A stretch of 64,000 bases of DNA from Mariluticola halotolerans (GCF_021611515.1 NZ_CP090961.1:1-64000); one strand, 5' to 3'; shown: positions 33,798 to 41,075, counted from the first letter of the stretch. Notes: a model not told the origin generated them from the letters alone. Numbers and translations: made by a program.

Positions 33798-35051
33798 ATG
33801 ACAGAACCCGGGCTGACGCCTTTCGGGTCGCGGCGGCTTGATGCCGCGATTCTGGCGGGAAACATGCTGGCAGATACCTGCCCTGGCACACTAAAGGCCG
33901 ACAAATGGGAGGTGTTGCGCCATTGTATCACCGCCAAATCGGCGCTTGGCGTCTCTGACCGCGCCCTGACCGTATTGTCGGCGCTGTTGTCCTGCCACAA
34001 GGAAACAGAATTGCGCGGCGACGAGAGCCTTGTGGTTTTCCCCTCCAACCGGGAGCTGGCGCGACGCGCCCATGGTATTTCCGAGCCGACCCTCAGGCGG
34101 GCACTGGCGCAGCTTGTGGCGGCACGGTTGCTGGTGCGCCGGGACAGCCCCAATGGCAAGCGCTATGCGCGCCGTGGCCAGGGCGGGGCGATTACGCGGG
34201 TGTTTGGCTTTGACCTAAAGCCGCTATTGGCCCGTGCAGCTGATATTGCGCTGATGGCCGAGGATGTGGAGGCGGAGCGCCGTGAGATGGTTGACTTGCG
34301 CGAACGCATCACCCTGCTGCGCCGCGATATCGCCAAGGGTTTTATGCTGGCCGAGGAAATTGAGCATCAGAACGCCATTGCAGCCTTGCGGGAAGCCTAT
34401 TTGGGGCTGAAGGGGGGCAATATGCGCCAGTTCAGTGCGGACGATCTGGGCGCCCTCGCCTTTGATCTGGAGCAGCTTTTGGGGCAATTGACCAAGATCC
34501 TGAATAACAAGCTTATTTCTAGTAATATGAACGCCAATGACCGTCATATTGAGCGGCACAAACAAGATTCAAACCAGACTCTCATTTCTGATTCTGAAGG
34601 CTCCCGGAAAACGGAGCTTGAAGGAAAATCCTCAGTCCAACCGCTGACACCAGACTGGGCTGAACCTGAAGCGGCAGAAGGTGGCAAGCCAGAACCCCAT
34701 CCCGAGAACGCCAGTGCCCTGCCGCTGGGCAATATTCTGGAGGCCTGCCCCTCGATCCGCGATTATGGCCGTCATGGTGTGGGTAACTGGAGCGAGCTTG
34801 TGGCGGCCGCGCGACTGGCGCGGGCCGCGCTGGGGATTTCGCCATCCGCCTGGGATGATGCGGCCGGGGCCATGGGTCAGGGGGGCGCTGCGGTGACGGT
34901 GGCGACCATTCTCGAGCGGCATGCCGAGATCGCCTCGCCGGGCGGCTATTTGCGGGCGCTGACCGATAAGGCCGCGCATGGCAAGTTCACCCCTGCCCCG
35001 GTCATTCAGGCCCTGTTGCGCCGGCGGCTGAAGGAAATGGAACATGCCTGA
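33798..35051 (+). CDS. repC: Replication initiator RepC
   Basis: With the ATG at 33798 (AAAAGGAGAGAGAA upstream) the protein has 417 residues. It matches RepC of alphaproteobacterial repABC replicons: winged-helix N-terminal half (about 1-150, with FPSNRELARRAHGISEPTLRRAL and GQGGAITRVFGFDL), a hinge with low-complexity sequence near 235-310, and a C-terminal domain with VATILERHAEIASPGGYLRALT. It binds the origin inside its own gene and starts replication. An upstream in-frame ATG at 33750 would add 16 residues but lies inside the regulatory leader and lacks a ribosome site. Confidence 0.92.
   Translation: MTEPGLTPFGSRRLDAAILAGNMLADTCPGTLKADKWEVLRHCITAKSALGVSDRALTVLSALLSCHKETELRGDESLVVFPSNRELARRAHGISEPTLRRALAQLVAARLLVRRDSPNGKRYARRGQGGAITRVFGFDLKPLLARAADIALMAEDVEAERREMVDLRERITLLRRDIAKGFMLAEEIEHQNAIAALREAYLGLKGGNMRQFSADDLGALAFDLEQLLGQLTKILNNKLISSNMNANDRHIERHKQDSNQTLISDSEGSRKTELEGKSSVQPLTPDWAEPEAAEGGKPEPHPENASALPLGNILEACPSIRDYGRHGVGNWSELVAAARLARAALGISPSAWDDAAGAMGQGGAAVTVATILERHAEIASPGGYLRALTDKAAHGKFTPAPVIQALLRRRLKEMEHA
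34490..34620. other. Probable replication origin (AT-rich segment inside repC)
   Basis: This stretch is visibly AT-richer than the rest of repC, with a local ATGAC-C-GTCAT palindrome. In characterised repABC replicons the oriV maps to an AT-rich region in the middle of repC, and this is the equivalent segment. It encodes a low-complexity hinge of the protein. The boundaries are approximate and the assignment is by analogy. Confidence 0.5.
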
Positions 35052-35101
35052 AGGTTTGCAACACGCCCTGCCCGGCTGGCGGTGCCGCGACGATGCACAG
35101 A

Positions 35102-35119
35102 AATTACCATCTGGTAATT
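35102..35119. repeat. 18-bp palindrome, copy 1 (candidate parS)
   Basis: AATTACCA-TC-TGGTAATT, 51 bases after the repC stop. An almost identical element is found at 37869-37886, and the identity continues for four bases (GCCG) on the right side. Only these two copies were found by eye, both just downstream of repABC, so they are the best candidates for RepB-binding centromere sites. Confidence 0.6.
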
Positions 35120-35134
35120 GCCGCATATGGCTGG

Positions 35135-35374
35135 TCAGTCTGTTGCAGCCTGATAGCCGCGACGGCGCTTGGCGGCAGCCAGCCTGGCCAGGGCGTTCAG
35201 GGCCGCGCTCTGGCCGTCATATAGGTCAATTGTTTGCTGGCCATGTCTGCCAAGACGGCCCCATTCGCGCACAAGGGCGATGTCGCCGTAAAGGGATGGC
35301 GCGAGCGAGAGGCGGTAATAGCGCTGCATATTGCGCCGAGGGTCGATGCGGTAAAGCGTGACAGTTTCATCCAT
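35135..35374 (-). CDS. WGR-domain protein
   Basis: A 79-residue protein made almost entirely of one WGR domain: VTLYRIDPRRNMQRYYRLSL, with the central REWGRLGRHGQQ motif and DGQSAALNALARLA. WGR domains occur in PARP enzymes and in bacterial proteins near molybdate or DNA-related genes; their function as stand-alone proteins is not established, and nucleic acid binding has been proposed. The ATG follows AATGGAGACATGG. It lies alone between repC and a polysaccharide gene, with the candidate centromere box 15 bases beyond its 3' end. Confidence 0.7.
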   Translation of the reverse strand: MDETVTLYRIDPRRNMQRYYRLSLAPSLYGDIALVREWGRLGRHGQQTIDLYDGQSAALNALARLAAAKRRRGYQAATD

Positions 35375-35459
35375 GTCTCCATTGGAGCTGCAAATGATGT
35401 GTCAGGTCCAACCAGAGTTTTGAATCGGTGGAGCCGCTTCGATTCATTCTGGTGATAGA

Positions 35460-36671
35460 TCAGGCCGCGTCGGCAGATGCGAGTTGGGCCATGCCCACCA
35501 ACAGACCGAGCACCAGCCCGAAAAGCGCCGTCTGGGGCAGAATGCCGAACATGGCATTAGTCAGCCCGAGGCTGAAATAGCCGCTGCTGAGCAAGATGCC
35601 GCCCAACAAGACCGCGCGCCGCGTTTCGGGTGTTTTGGCACTGCGGTATATGACAAGGGGTGCGAGCAGCAAGAGCGCGTAGGCCAAAAGACCGGACAGA
35701 CCGCCAATGACGGCAAAATCCGCAATATCATTATGCAGGTGCGCTGAATTGAGAAGATAGGGATAGTCTGCAGGCATGAACGGATTTGTCGCCGCGCCGA
35801 TATGACCGGACCCGTGGCCGAATACCGGGGCCAGTTTGAAGGCCTCAACGGCGGCGCGATACATGACCAGCCGTTCCTGAATGGCGCCATCGGCGGCGCC
35901 TTCCCCGGTGACCAGCATGGCGATGTCATCAAACGCATGCGTGGCGCGTTCAATCTGGTAGCCCTCGATCTGGGTGGCACCAATGCCAATACCGATTATG
36001 CCGGCGATCAGAACAATGCGGAATGTGGTTTCGCGCCAGAACCAATAGGTGAGGAATGGCAGCGCTGCGAGGGTCATGATGGCCGCTGCCAGAATGGGGC
36101 CGCGCGAGCCGGACAGGAGCGCCGCGAAAGTGCCAAGAAGGGGGCCGGCCAGAAAGGCAAAGCGCCAGACCGAGCGGGAGCCGAACAGACCGAGCAATGA
36201 CAAAAAGCCGAGCATGAGGGCCAGACCGCCAAAATGAATGGCGTTATTGCCGCCACCGGCCCGCGGCTGACCGAGCACATAAATATCATGCAAGCCGAGC
36301 GCGACGGCACCGGCAGCGCCCGCAAGGCAGAGGAGGCCAATCAATTGAGGGTGGGCAAAGCGCGGATCCTCGCGCAACAGCATGGCGGCACCGGGGGCCA
36401 GAAAGACTGGCAACAGGGCCAGAAAGACATAGAGGTCTTCAATGCCCTGCATGGCGAAGGGCAAGGTGATGACAAATATCAATGTAGCGAGCCAGACGAA
36501 GCGAAATCCCCCGGCACCCCATGTCTCCCAATAGCGCGGTGTCAGCAAGGCCAGCCCGACCAGCAATGCGCCGATAACCGCATAGACTGCCGTATAGGCG
36601 GCAAGCGGGGGGAACAATAAACCGGCGACCAGGGCGATCGATAACAGCGGCAGGGGGAGAAGACGCGACAT
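35460..36671 (-). CDS. O-antigen ligase / polymerase-like membrane protein
   Basis: The 403-residue protein has about ten to twelve transmembrane helices and a large periplasmic loop near residues 240-310. GHGSGHIGAATNPFMP followed by NSAHLHNDIADFAVIGGLSG is the Wzy_C/O-antigen ligase signature (H-x-H-N near the loop end). Such proteins join or polymerise lipid-linked glycans at the periplasmic face. It is transcribed away from the WecA-like gene at 36845. The ribosome site at the ATG is weak. WaaL ligase and Wzy polymerase cannot be told apart from this sequence. Confidence 0.75.
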   Translation of the reverse strand: MSRLLPLPLLSIALVAGLLFPPLAAYTAVYAVIGALLVGLALLTPRYWETWGAGGFRFVWLATLIFVITLPFAMQGIEDLYVFLALLPVFLAPGAAMLLREDPRFAHPQLIGLLCLAGAAGAVALGLHDIYVLGQPRAGGGNNAIHFGGLALMLGFLSLLGLFGSRSVWRFAFLAGPLLGTFAALLSGSRGPILAAAIMTLAALPFLTYWFWRETTFRIVLIAGIIGIGIGATQIEGYQIERATHAFDDIAMLVTGEGAADGAIQERLVMYRAAVEAFKLAPVFGHGSGHIGAATNPFMPADYPYLLNSAHLHNDIADFAVIGGLSGLLAYALLLLAPLVIYRSAKTPETRRAVLLGGILLSSGYFSLGLTNAMFGILPQTALFGLVLGLLVGMAQLASADAA

Positions 36672-36844
36672 GAAAATCCGGAGCCTTGATGAGGTAAAGC
36701 AGAAGGGATAATCGAGCGTGGCGCTTTTGGGAAGAGCAGGGCCCGGTTTTCGCGGTGGACTGGACAGCGCCGCTGCATGGGCTAAAAGGTTTTTTGAAAG
36801 GCCGGCTTGGCCTGAAATGCGAAACGGGGCAGGGCGGCATTTTG

Positions 36845-37849
36845 ATGATTTTCGGATTGGTGCTGGCCGCCTTGTTGAGCCTTGCCACTGTTGTGCTGGT
36901 GCAGCGGAAAGCGGACCGACTTGGGCTGGTGCAGGGGGTCAATCACCGCTCCTCGCATGTGCGCCCCACCCCGACCGGCGGCGGCATGGGGATTGCGCTG
37001 GGCACAATCGTGGGCGGCAGTCTGGTGGTCACGGCCGACACGGGCTTGTTGCTGGTGCTGGTGCTTGGCCTCGTCGTCGCCTTGCTGGGGCTTTATGACG
37101 ACCGGTTGCCATTGCCGGCCCGCTTGCGCCTTTTGGTGCAGACTGTGCTGATGGCGCTTCTGGTGATTTCCACCGGCGCCCCGGGGATGCTTCTGGGCGA
37201 GGCGGGCTGGATCTGGCTGGGGCTTTTGGGCGTGGGCCTGACACTGGCCGGGGTCTGGTGGCTGAACCTGTTCAATTTTCTCGATGGCATTGATGGCTAT
37301 GCGGGGAGTGAGGCCTTGTTCATGCTTTTGGCCGGGCTGGTTTTGGCCTTTGCCAATGACACATTGGTGCTGACAGCGCCGCTGGCCGGGCTGAGCCTTG
37401 TGGCGGGGGCGGCGACGCTTGGCTTTCTGCTGTTCAACTGGCCACCGGCAAAAATATTCATGGGCGATGTCGGCAGCACGTTTTTGGGCTTTCTATTGTT
37501 TGCCCTCGCGCTTTTGGGGATTGCGGCCGGCTGGCAAAGCCTGTGGCAATGGGCGATTTTGGGCGTGCTGTTTGCCGCCGATGCCAGCGTGACCCTGCTG
37601 CGCCGCCTGCTGCGGGGCGAGAATGTTCTGGAGGCGCATAAAAGTCATGCCTATCAACGCCTGGCGCGCGACTGGCAGGGACACCGCCCGGTCACCCTGG
37701 CCTTGATCGCGCTCAATCTTTTTCTGGTGCTGCCCCTGGCATGGGCGGCAGGCTATTGGCCGGAACTGGGGTGGGGCATTGCGGTGCTGACCTATGGTGC
37801 GGCCTGTGCGGGGGCCTGGCTTTTGGGCGCGGGGCGCGCCGACGGTTGA
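36845..37849 (+). CDS. Polyprenyl-phosphate sugar-1-phosphate transferase (WecA/MraY family)
   Basis: Taking the ATG at 36845, the protein has 334 residues and about ten helices. The family motifs are intact: HVRPTPTGGGMGIALG, LYDDRLPLPARLRL, NLFNFLDGIDGYAGSE (catalytic Asp loop), FLLFNWPPAKIFMGDVGSTFLG, and a C-terminal HKSHAYQRL (the HAH-like cytoplasmic loop). It transfers a sugar 1-phosphate (GlcNAc, GalNAc or fucosamine type) from UDP to undecaprenyl phosphate and starts a surface glycan. The in-frame start at 36755 would add 30 residues without membrane character. Its stop is 19 bases before the second palindrome. Confidence 0.85.
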   Translation: MIFGLVLAALLSLATVVLVQRKADRLGLVQGVNHRSSHVRPTPTGGGMGIALGTIVGGSLVVTADTGLLLVLVLGLVVALLGLYDDRLPLPARLRLLVQTVLMALLVISTGAPGMLLGEAGWIWLGLLGVGLTLAGVWWLNLFNFLDGIDGYAGSEALFMLLAGLVLAFANDTLVLTAPLAGLSLVAGAATLGFLLFNWPPAKIFMGDVGSTFLGFLLFALALLGIAAGWQSLWQWAILGVLFAADASVTLLRRLLRGENVLEAHKSHAYQRLARDWQGHRPVTLALIALNLFLVLPLAWAAGYWPELGWGIAVLTYGAACAGAWLLGAGRADG

Positions 37850-37868
37850 GCGGTTTCTGGATGAAGAG

Positions 37869-37886
37869 AATTACCACCTGGTAATT
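37869..37886. repeat. 18-bp palindrome, copy 2 (candidate parS)
   Basis: AATTACCA-CC-TGGTAATT followed by GCCG, differing from the copy at 35102 only at the first central base. It lies 19 bases after the WecA-like gene and 16 bases before the first hipBA operator. Two spaced identical sites are typical of a centromere cluster. Confidence 0.6.
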
Positions 37887-37902
37887 GCCGGATCGGCCAG
37901 AA

Positions 37903-37952
37903 AATGACCGATATAAAGGTCATTAAGGCTTTTGTGAATGTTATAACGGTCA
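37903..37952. promoter_or_regulatory. Tandem operators before hipBA
   Basis: AATGACC-N8-GGTCATT (37903-37924) is a perfect inverted repeat. TGAAT-N8-GGTCA (37935-37952) is a second, degenerate copy whose centre is 30 bases away, about three helical turns. The half-site-N8-half-site geometry is the same as the known E. coli HipB operators, which supports autoregulation by the HipB-like protein. A TTATAA at 37941-37946 may be the -10. Confidence 0.6.
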
Positions 37953-38030
37953 TTTGTTGCCTTGGTAGCGGTTTTCATCTATAGAACGGCTGACGCGCCA
38001 GCATGGCGTATACAGTCGAAGGGGGCATTC

Positions 38031-38366
38031 ATGGCCTCACGTACGAGAACCTATTCCAAACGCAGCGCACAGGCCCTGAGATTGTTGGGCAAGCAGGTGC
38101 GGCTGGCGCGCAAGCGGCGGGGCATGTCCGAGGCCGCTTTGGCCGAGCGGGTGGGTATTGCCCGCAGCACGCTGCAATTGATCGAAAAGGGTGACCCAAA
38201 GGTCGAGATCGGTCTGGTGTTTGAAGCGGCCGTCTTGGCCGGTGTCGATCTGTTTGCGCCTGAGGCGTCGTCGCTGGCCCCGCAGATTGAACGGATCGAT
38301 GACAAGCTGGCGCTGTTGCCGCAATCTATCCGCAAGCCGCGCGGGGAGGTGAAGGATGACTTCTGA
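38031..38366 (+). CDS. hipB: HipB-like antitoxin, helix-turn-helix regulator
   Basis: The 111-residue protein has an XRE-type helix-turn-helix at about residues 18-72 (LGKQVRLARKRRGMSEAALAERVGIARSTLQLIEKG). GGGGG lies before the ATG. It overlaps the hipA gene by 11 bases, and the operator-like repeats sit before it. In HipBA pairs the antitoxin binds the kinase and represses the operon. The C-terminal tail (PRGEVKDDF) is charged and probably contacts the toxin. An in-frame start at 37962 lies over the operator and is unlikely. Confidence 0.8.
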   Translation: MASRTRTYSKRSAQALRLLGKQVRLARKRRGMSEAALAERVGIARSTLQLIEKGDPKVEIGLVFEAAVLAGVDLFAPEASSLAPQIERIDDKLALLPQSIRKPRGEVKDDF

Positions 38367-39639
38367 TTCCATCGTTGCACCCGATGAGGCCTTTGTCTGG
38401 ATCTGGCTGCCCGGGGCGGTGGAGCCGGTGGTGGCGGGACGGCTGGTGCGCGAGAGTACGGCCTATATCTTCAATTATGGGCGGTCCTATCTCGAACGGG
38501 CCGACGCCATTCCTGTCTATCAGCCGGAATTGCCGCTGCGCCGGGGCGCACTTCAGCCCGAACCACCGCTTGCCATGGCCGGGTGCCTGCGCGACGGCGC
38601 GCCCGATGCCTGGGGACGGCGGGTGATCATCAACCGGCTGACCGGGCAAAAGGGCCAGGCGGCCCGGGATGTCGAATTTGATGAACTGACCTTCATGCTC
38701 AATTCCGGGTCTGACCGGGCCGGGGGGCTCGATTTTCAGGTGTCGGCGACGCAATATCAGCCGCGCGAACTGGGTTATGCGAGCCTTGAGGAATTGCTGG
38801 AGGCTGCCGAACGGGTGGAGCGGGGGGAAGCGATCCCCGAGGATCTCGACCGGGCGCTGTTTCATGGCAGTTCGATTGGCGGGGCGCGGCCCAAGGCGCT
38901 GATCGATGCCGGAACGCGCAAGTTCATCGCCAAATTTTCCGCCACCAATGACACCTATGCGGTGGTGAAGGCGGAATTCATTGCCATGCGGCTGGCCGCA
39001 TTGCTGGGGCTGAATGTGGCGCATGTGGAACTGGCGCGGGCGGCGGGCAAGGATGTGCTGCTGGTCGAACGGTTTGACCGGGACAAGACGGACAAGGGCT
39101 ATACACGGCGGCTGATGGTTTCGGCGCTGACCTTGTTCGGGCTGGATGAAATGCAGGCGCGCCATGCTAGCTATGGCGAACTGGCCGATATGATCCGGGC
39201 CCGGTTTACCCGTCCGCAGACGAGCCTCAGAGAACTGTTCGGGCGGCTGGTGTTCAATGTGCTTTGCGGCAATAGCGATGATCATGCCCGCAACCATGCC
39301 GCCTTCTGGGACGGTAAGGAGCTGACGCTGACACCGGCCTATGATCTTTGTCCGCAGGCGCGCAACGGGCGCGAGGCCAGTCAGGCCATGCTGATTGACG
39401 GCGATGACCGGCGCAGCCGGCTGGAGAGCTGCCGATTGGCCGCGTCCCGGTTTTTGCTCGGCGATGCTGAGGCGCGGGCGATCATTGACCAGCAGGTGGC
39501 CGGCATCCGCGCTGCCTGGGAACAGGTCTGTGATGAGGCCGAGCTGAGCGCAGTTGACCGGGCGTTTTTGTGGCGGCGCCAGTTTCTCAATGATTTTGCT
39601 TTTGAGGATTATGCCGGGGGGCTGCCCGCCGGGCTTTGA
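38356..39639 (+). CDS. hipA: HipA-like serine/threonine kinase toxin
   Basis: The 427-residue protein is a full-length HipA: N-terminal small domain (FVWIWLPGAVEPVVAGRLV), GSDRAGGLDF, the phosphate loop SIGGARPKALI with the ATP-binding lysine in FIAKFSATND, VERFDRD, the catalytic CGNSDDHARNHAAF and the metal-binding LTPAYDLCP. The family phosphorylates glutamyl-tRNA synthetase or other targets, causing growth arrest. All kinase motifs look intact, so it is probably active. A role in replicon maintenance is suggested by the adjacent palindrome and rep genes; that is inference. Confidence 0.87.
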   Translation: MTSDSIVAPDEAFVWIWLPGAVEPVVAGRLVRESTAYIFNYGRSYLERADAIPVYQPELPLRRGALQPEPPLAMAGCLRDGAPDAWGRRVIINRLTGQKGQAARDVEFDELTFMLNSGSDRAGGLDFQVSATQYQPRELGYASLEELLEAAERVERGEAIPEDLDRALFHGSSIGGARPKALIDAGTRKFIAKFSATNDTYAVVKAEFIAMRLAALLGLNVAHVELARAAGKDVLLVERFDRDKTDKGYTRRLMVSALTLFGLDEMQARHASYGELADMIRARFTRPQTSLRELFGRLVFNVLCGNSDDHARNHAAFWDGKELTLTPAYDLCPQARNGREASQAMLIDGDDRRSRLESCRLAASRFLLGDAEARAIIDQQVAGIRAAWEQVCDEAELSAVDRAFLWRRQFLNDFAFEDYAGGLPAGL

Positions 39640-39651
39640 AATCTTCCTGCC

Positions 39652-39676
39652 GGAACCTTGGCCGGGCTGAAACGTT
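39652..39676 (+). promoter_or_regulatory. EcfG-type stress promoter (acidic small protein)
   Basis: GGAAC at 39652-39656 and CGTT at 39673-39676 with a 16-base spacer match the alphaproteobacterial EcfG (general stress response) consensus GGAAC-N16/17-CGTT exactly. It lies 36 bases before the ATG at 39712. Confidence 0.7.
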
Positions 39677-39711
39677 CAGGTTCAGTTGCGGCCATGGCGC
39701 AGGAGAAACAG

Positions 39712-39978
39712 ATGCCGGGCAAACCAATATTTTTCTCTGAATATTATCTGGACGGTGACTGGCATACCGACCGGTCTGCCGGTGACCCTGAAGAGCCTGT
39801 GCAAATCCCGCCCGGTTCGCCCGATGAAGGGCCGGTAAAAGAGCCGGAACCGGTGCCGGACAACACGCCGGGCGAACTGCCCGATGATGCGCCTGATGAA
39901 ACCCCGCCAAATGCCCCGCAGGAAGATCCGCCCCCGGCGCAGCCTGACGACCCTCTTCGTGCTCATATTCACCCTTAA
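39712..39978 (+). CDS. Small acidic proline-rich protein, function unknown
   Basis: The 88-residue protein has a short ordered-looking start (MPGKPIFFSEYYLDGDWHTD) and then a long tail rich in Pro, Glu and Asp with repeats such as PDDAPDETPPNAPQEDPPP. It has no signal peptide or membrane segment and no cysteine. AGGAG sits seven bases before the ATG. It is preceded by a perfect EcfG-type promoter and followed by a strong terminator, so it is a single-gene stress transcript. No family recognised; an intrinsically disordered protein is likely. Confidence 0.6.
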   Translation: MPGKPIFFSEYYLDGDWHTDRSAGDPEEPVQIPPGSPDEGPVKEPEPVPDNTPGELPDDAPDETPPNAPQEDPPPAQPDDPLRAHIHP

Positions 39979-40021
39979 GGGTTATTGTTTTACGGCATAT
40001 GGGTGCTGATTTTCTGACAGC

Positions 40022-40059
40022 AAAAAAGCCACCCGCCCTTTGGCGCGGTGGCTTTTTTT
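40022..40059. terminator. Intrinsic terminator after the acidic protein gene
   Basis: A6-GCCACC...GGTGGC-T7: GCCACC (40028-40033) pairs with GGTGGC (40047-40052), extended inside by GCC-GGC with one bulge. A and T tracts on both sides allow use in both directions. Confidence 0.85.
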
Positions 40060-40233
40060 CCGGGAGGAGGATCGAGACTGGTCACGCGGACGGGATAAGG
40101 GCTCGGCTGCCATTTCGTTGGCCAGAATGGGAAACCGGAAAAACCAGACTGTTCCCTATGCCGTCAAGTCCGGTTGACACGCCTGACCGTCTCTTGAGGG
40201 GAATGCCGGGGCTTCGAATTTGTTCCAGACTTT

Positions 40234-40259
40234 GTGAGGTGCCCCAAGGTTCACCTCAC
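40234..40259. repeat. Inverted repeat abutting the DUF3008 promoter
   Basis: GTGAGGTG (40234-40241) and CACCTCAC (40252-40259) are perfect eight-base arms around CCCCAAGGTT. The right arm ends one base before the GGAAC of the EcfG-type promoter. Within the 40060-40336 gap, which has no gene, this is the main feature besides the promoter. Confidence 0.5.
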
Positions 40260-40260
40260 C

Positions 40261-40286
40261 GGAACCTCTAGCGGGCAGACGGCGTT
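40261..40286 (+). promoter_or_regulatory. EcfG-type stress promoter (DUF3008 gene)
   Basis: GGAAC at 40261-40265 and CGTT at 40283-40286 with a 17-base spacer. It lies 51 bases before the DUF3008 ATG. Confidence 0.75.
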
Positions 40287-40336
40287 CTGCCTCAAGGGTC
40301 TGCAAGGGCAGTCCCCCCAGAAAAAGGAGCCACGAA

Positions 40337-40525
40337 ATGCCCGCAAAATCCAAGGCACAACAACAGGCCGCCGGTGCAGCACTGGCGGCAAAACGCGGTG
40401 AGACCAAAAAGAGCGACCTGCAGGGCGCTTCCAAATCGATGTATGAATCAATGAGTGAAAAAGAGCTTGAGGAAATGGCCTCGACCCCACGCAAGGGGAA
40501 GCCGGATCACGTTGATGATGCGTAA
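40337..40525 (+). CDS. DUF3008 family small stress-associated protein
   Basis: The 62-residue protein is a clear DUF3008 member: MPAKSKAQQQAAGAALAAKR, GETKKSDLQGASKSMYESM and EKELEEMASTPRKGKPDHV. The family is short, very hydrophilic and lysine-rich; its function is unknown. AAAAAGGAGCC precedes the ATG. It sits behind a perfect EcfG-type promoter, which fits induction in the general stress response of Alphaproteobacteria. Confidence 0.85.
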   Translation: MPAKSKAQQQAAGAALAAKRGETKKSDLQGASKSMYESMSEKELEEMASTPRKGKPDHVDDA

Positions 40526-40530
40526 AAAAA

Positions 40531-40556
40531 GGCCCGGTGGCCTTGGCCGCCGGGCC
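40531..40556. terminator. Intrinsic terminator between DUF3008 and the PRC-barrel gene
   Basis: GGCCCGG (40531-40537) pairs with CCGGGCC (40550-40556), with an inner GGCC/GGCC pair and loop TT. Seven A residues (40524-40530) on the left become a T7 tract for the leftward PRC-barrel transcript, so it is a strong terminator in that direction and probably serves the DUF3008 transcript as well. Confidence 0.85.
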
Positions 40557-40565
40557 CTTTGTGCA

Positions 40566-40931
40566 TCACATCCAATAGGGTGACACGCGATAATAGTCAT
40601 AGGCGCTTTCGCGGGCCGCCAGACCATCATTCTTTGTCAGTTCCTCGACGCTGTCGCAGGGCGCGTCAGCCAGCTGGTCCTTGGTAAAGGGCACCAGATA
40701 GGCGTCTTCTTCGTCAGAATAATCCAGCGAAGCCCAGGGAATGGGATGATATTTTTCGCCAAGACCAAAAACGCCGCCAAAGCCGACCACGGCGAACATG
40801 ATGGTGTTGTCGGTCTTGTCGAGAACAAGGTCTTCGACCTGGCCAACAGTGTCGCCGCTCTGGTTCTTGACCTTGGTGCCAATGGCCCGGCTGGCTTTGA
40901 TGGCTGTGGTATGTCCGGATGTTGTAGGCAT
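40566..40931 (-). CDS. PRC-barrel domain protein
   Basis: Starting at 40931 (AAGGAGAAAGCACA upstream), the 121-residue protein has a PRC-barrel domain: KASRAIGTKVKNQSGDTVGQ, VEDLVLDKTDNTIMFAVVGF and GEKYHPIPWASLDY. These small beta-barrels bind RNA or protein partners (RimM, photosynthetic reaction centre H subunit); stand-alone copies like this are common stress proteins in Rhizobiales. The C-terminal VSPYWM-type ending is typical. Its own EcfG-type promoter (40965-40990) faces leftward, back-to-back with that of the SDR gene. Confidence 0.85.
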   Translation of the reverse strand: MPTTSGHTTAIKASRAIGTKVKNQSGDTVGQVEDLVLDKTDNTIMFAVVGFGGVFGLGEKYHPIPWASLDYSDEEDAYLVPFTKDQLADAPCDSVEELTKNDGLAARESAYDYYRVSPYWM

Positions 40932-40964
40932 TGTGCTTTCTCCTTCGTTCCGTTGTCCAAAGGG

Positions 40965-40990
40965 AACGCAAGGCAATTGGCAGAGGTTCC
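40965..40990 (-). promoter_or_regulatory. EcfG-type stress promoter (PRC-barrel gene)
   Basis: On the minus strand GGAAC (complement of 40986-40990), 17 bases, then CGTT (complement of 40965-40968). It lies 34 bases before the start at 40931. Confidence 0.75.
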
Positions 40991-41014
40991 GCAAAAATTA
41001 CTGCCGGTTTTCCG

Positions 41015-41039
41015 GGAACAGTCGCGACCATCCAACGTT
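41015..41039 (+). promoter_or_regulatory. EcfG-type stress promoter (SDR gene)
   Basis: GGAAC at 41015-41019 and CGTT at 41036-41039 with a 16-base spacer. It lies 37 bases before the SDR ATG, and is divergent from the PRC-barrel promoter. Confidence 0.75.
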
Positions 41040-41075
41040 GCTTGAGGAGTATCCCGAGCAAAGGAGGGCGACACA

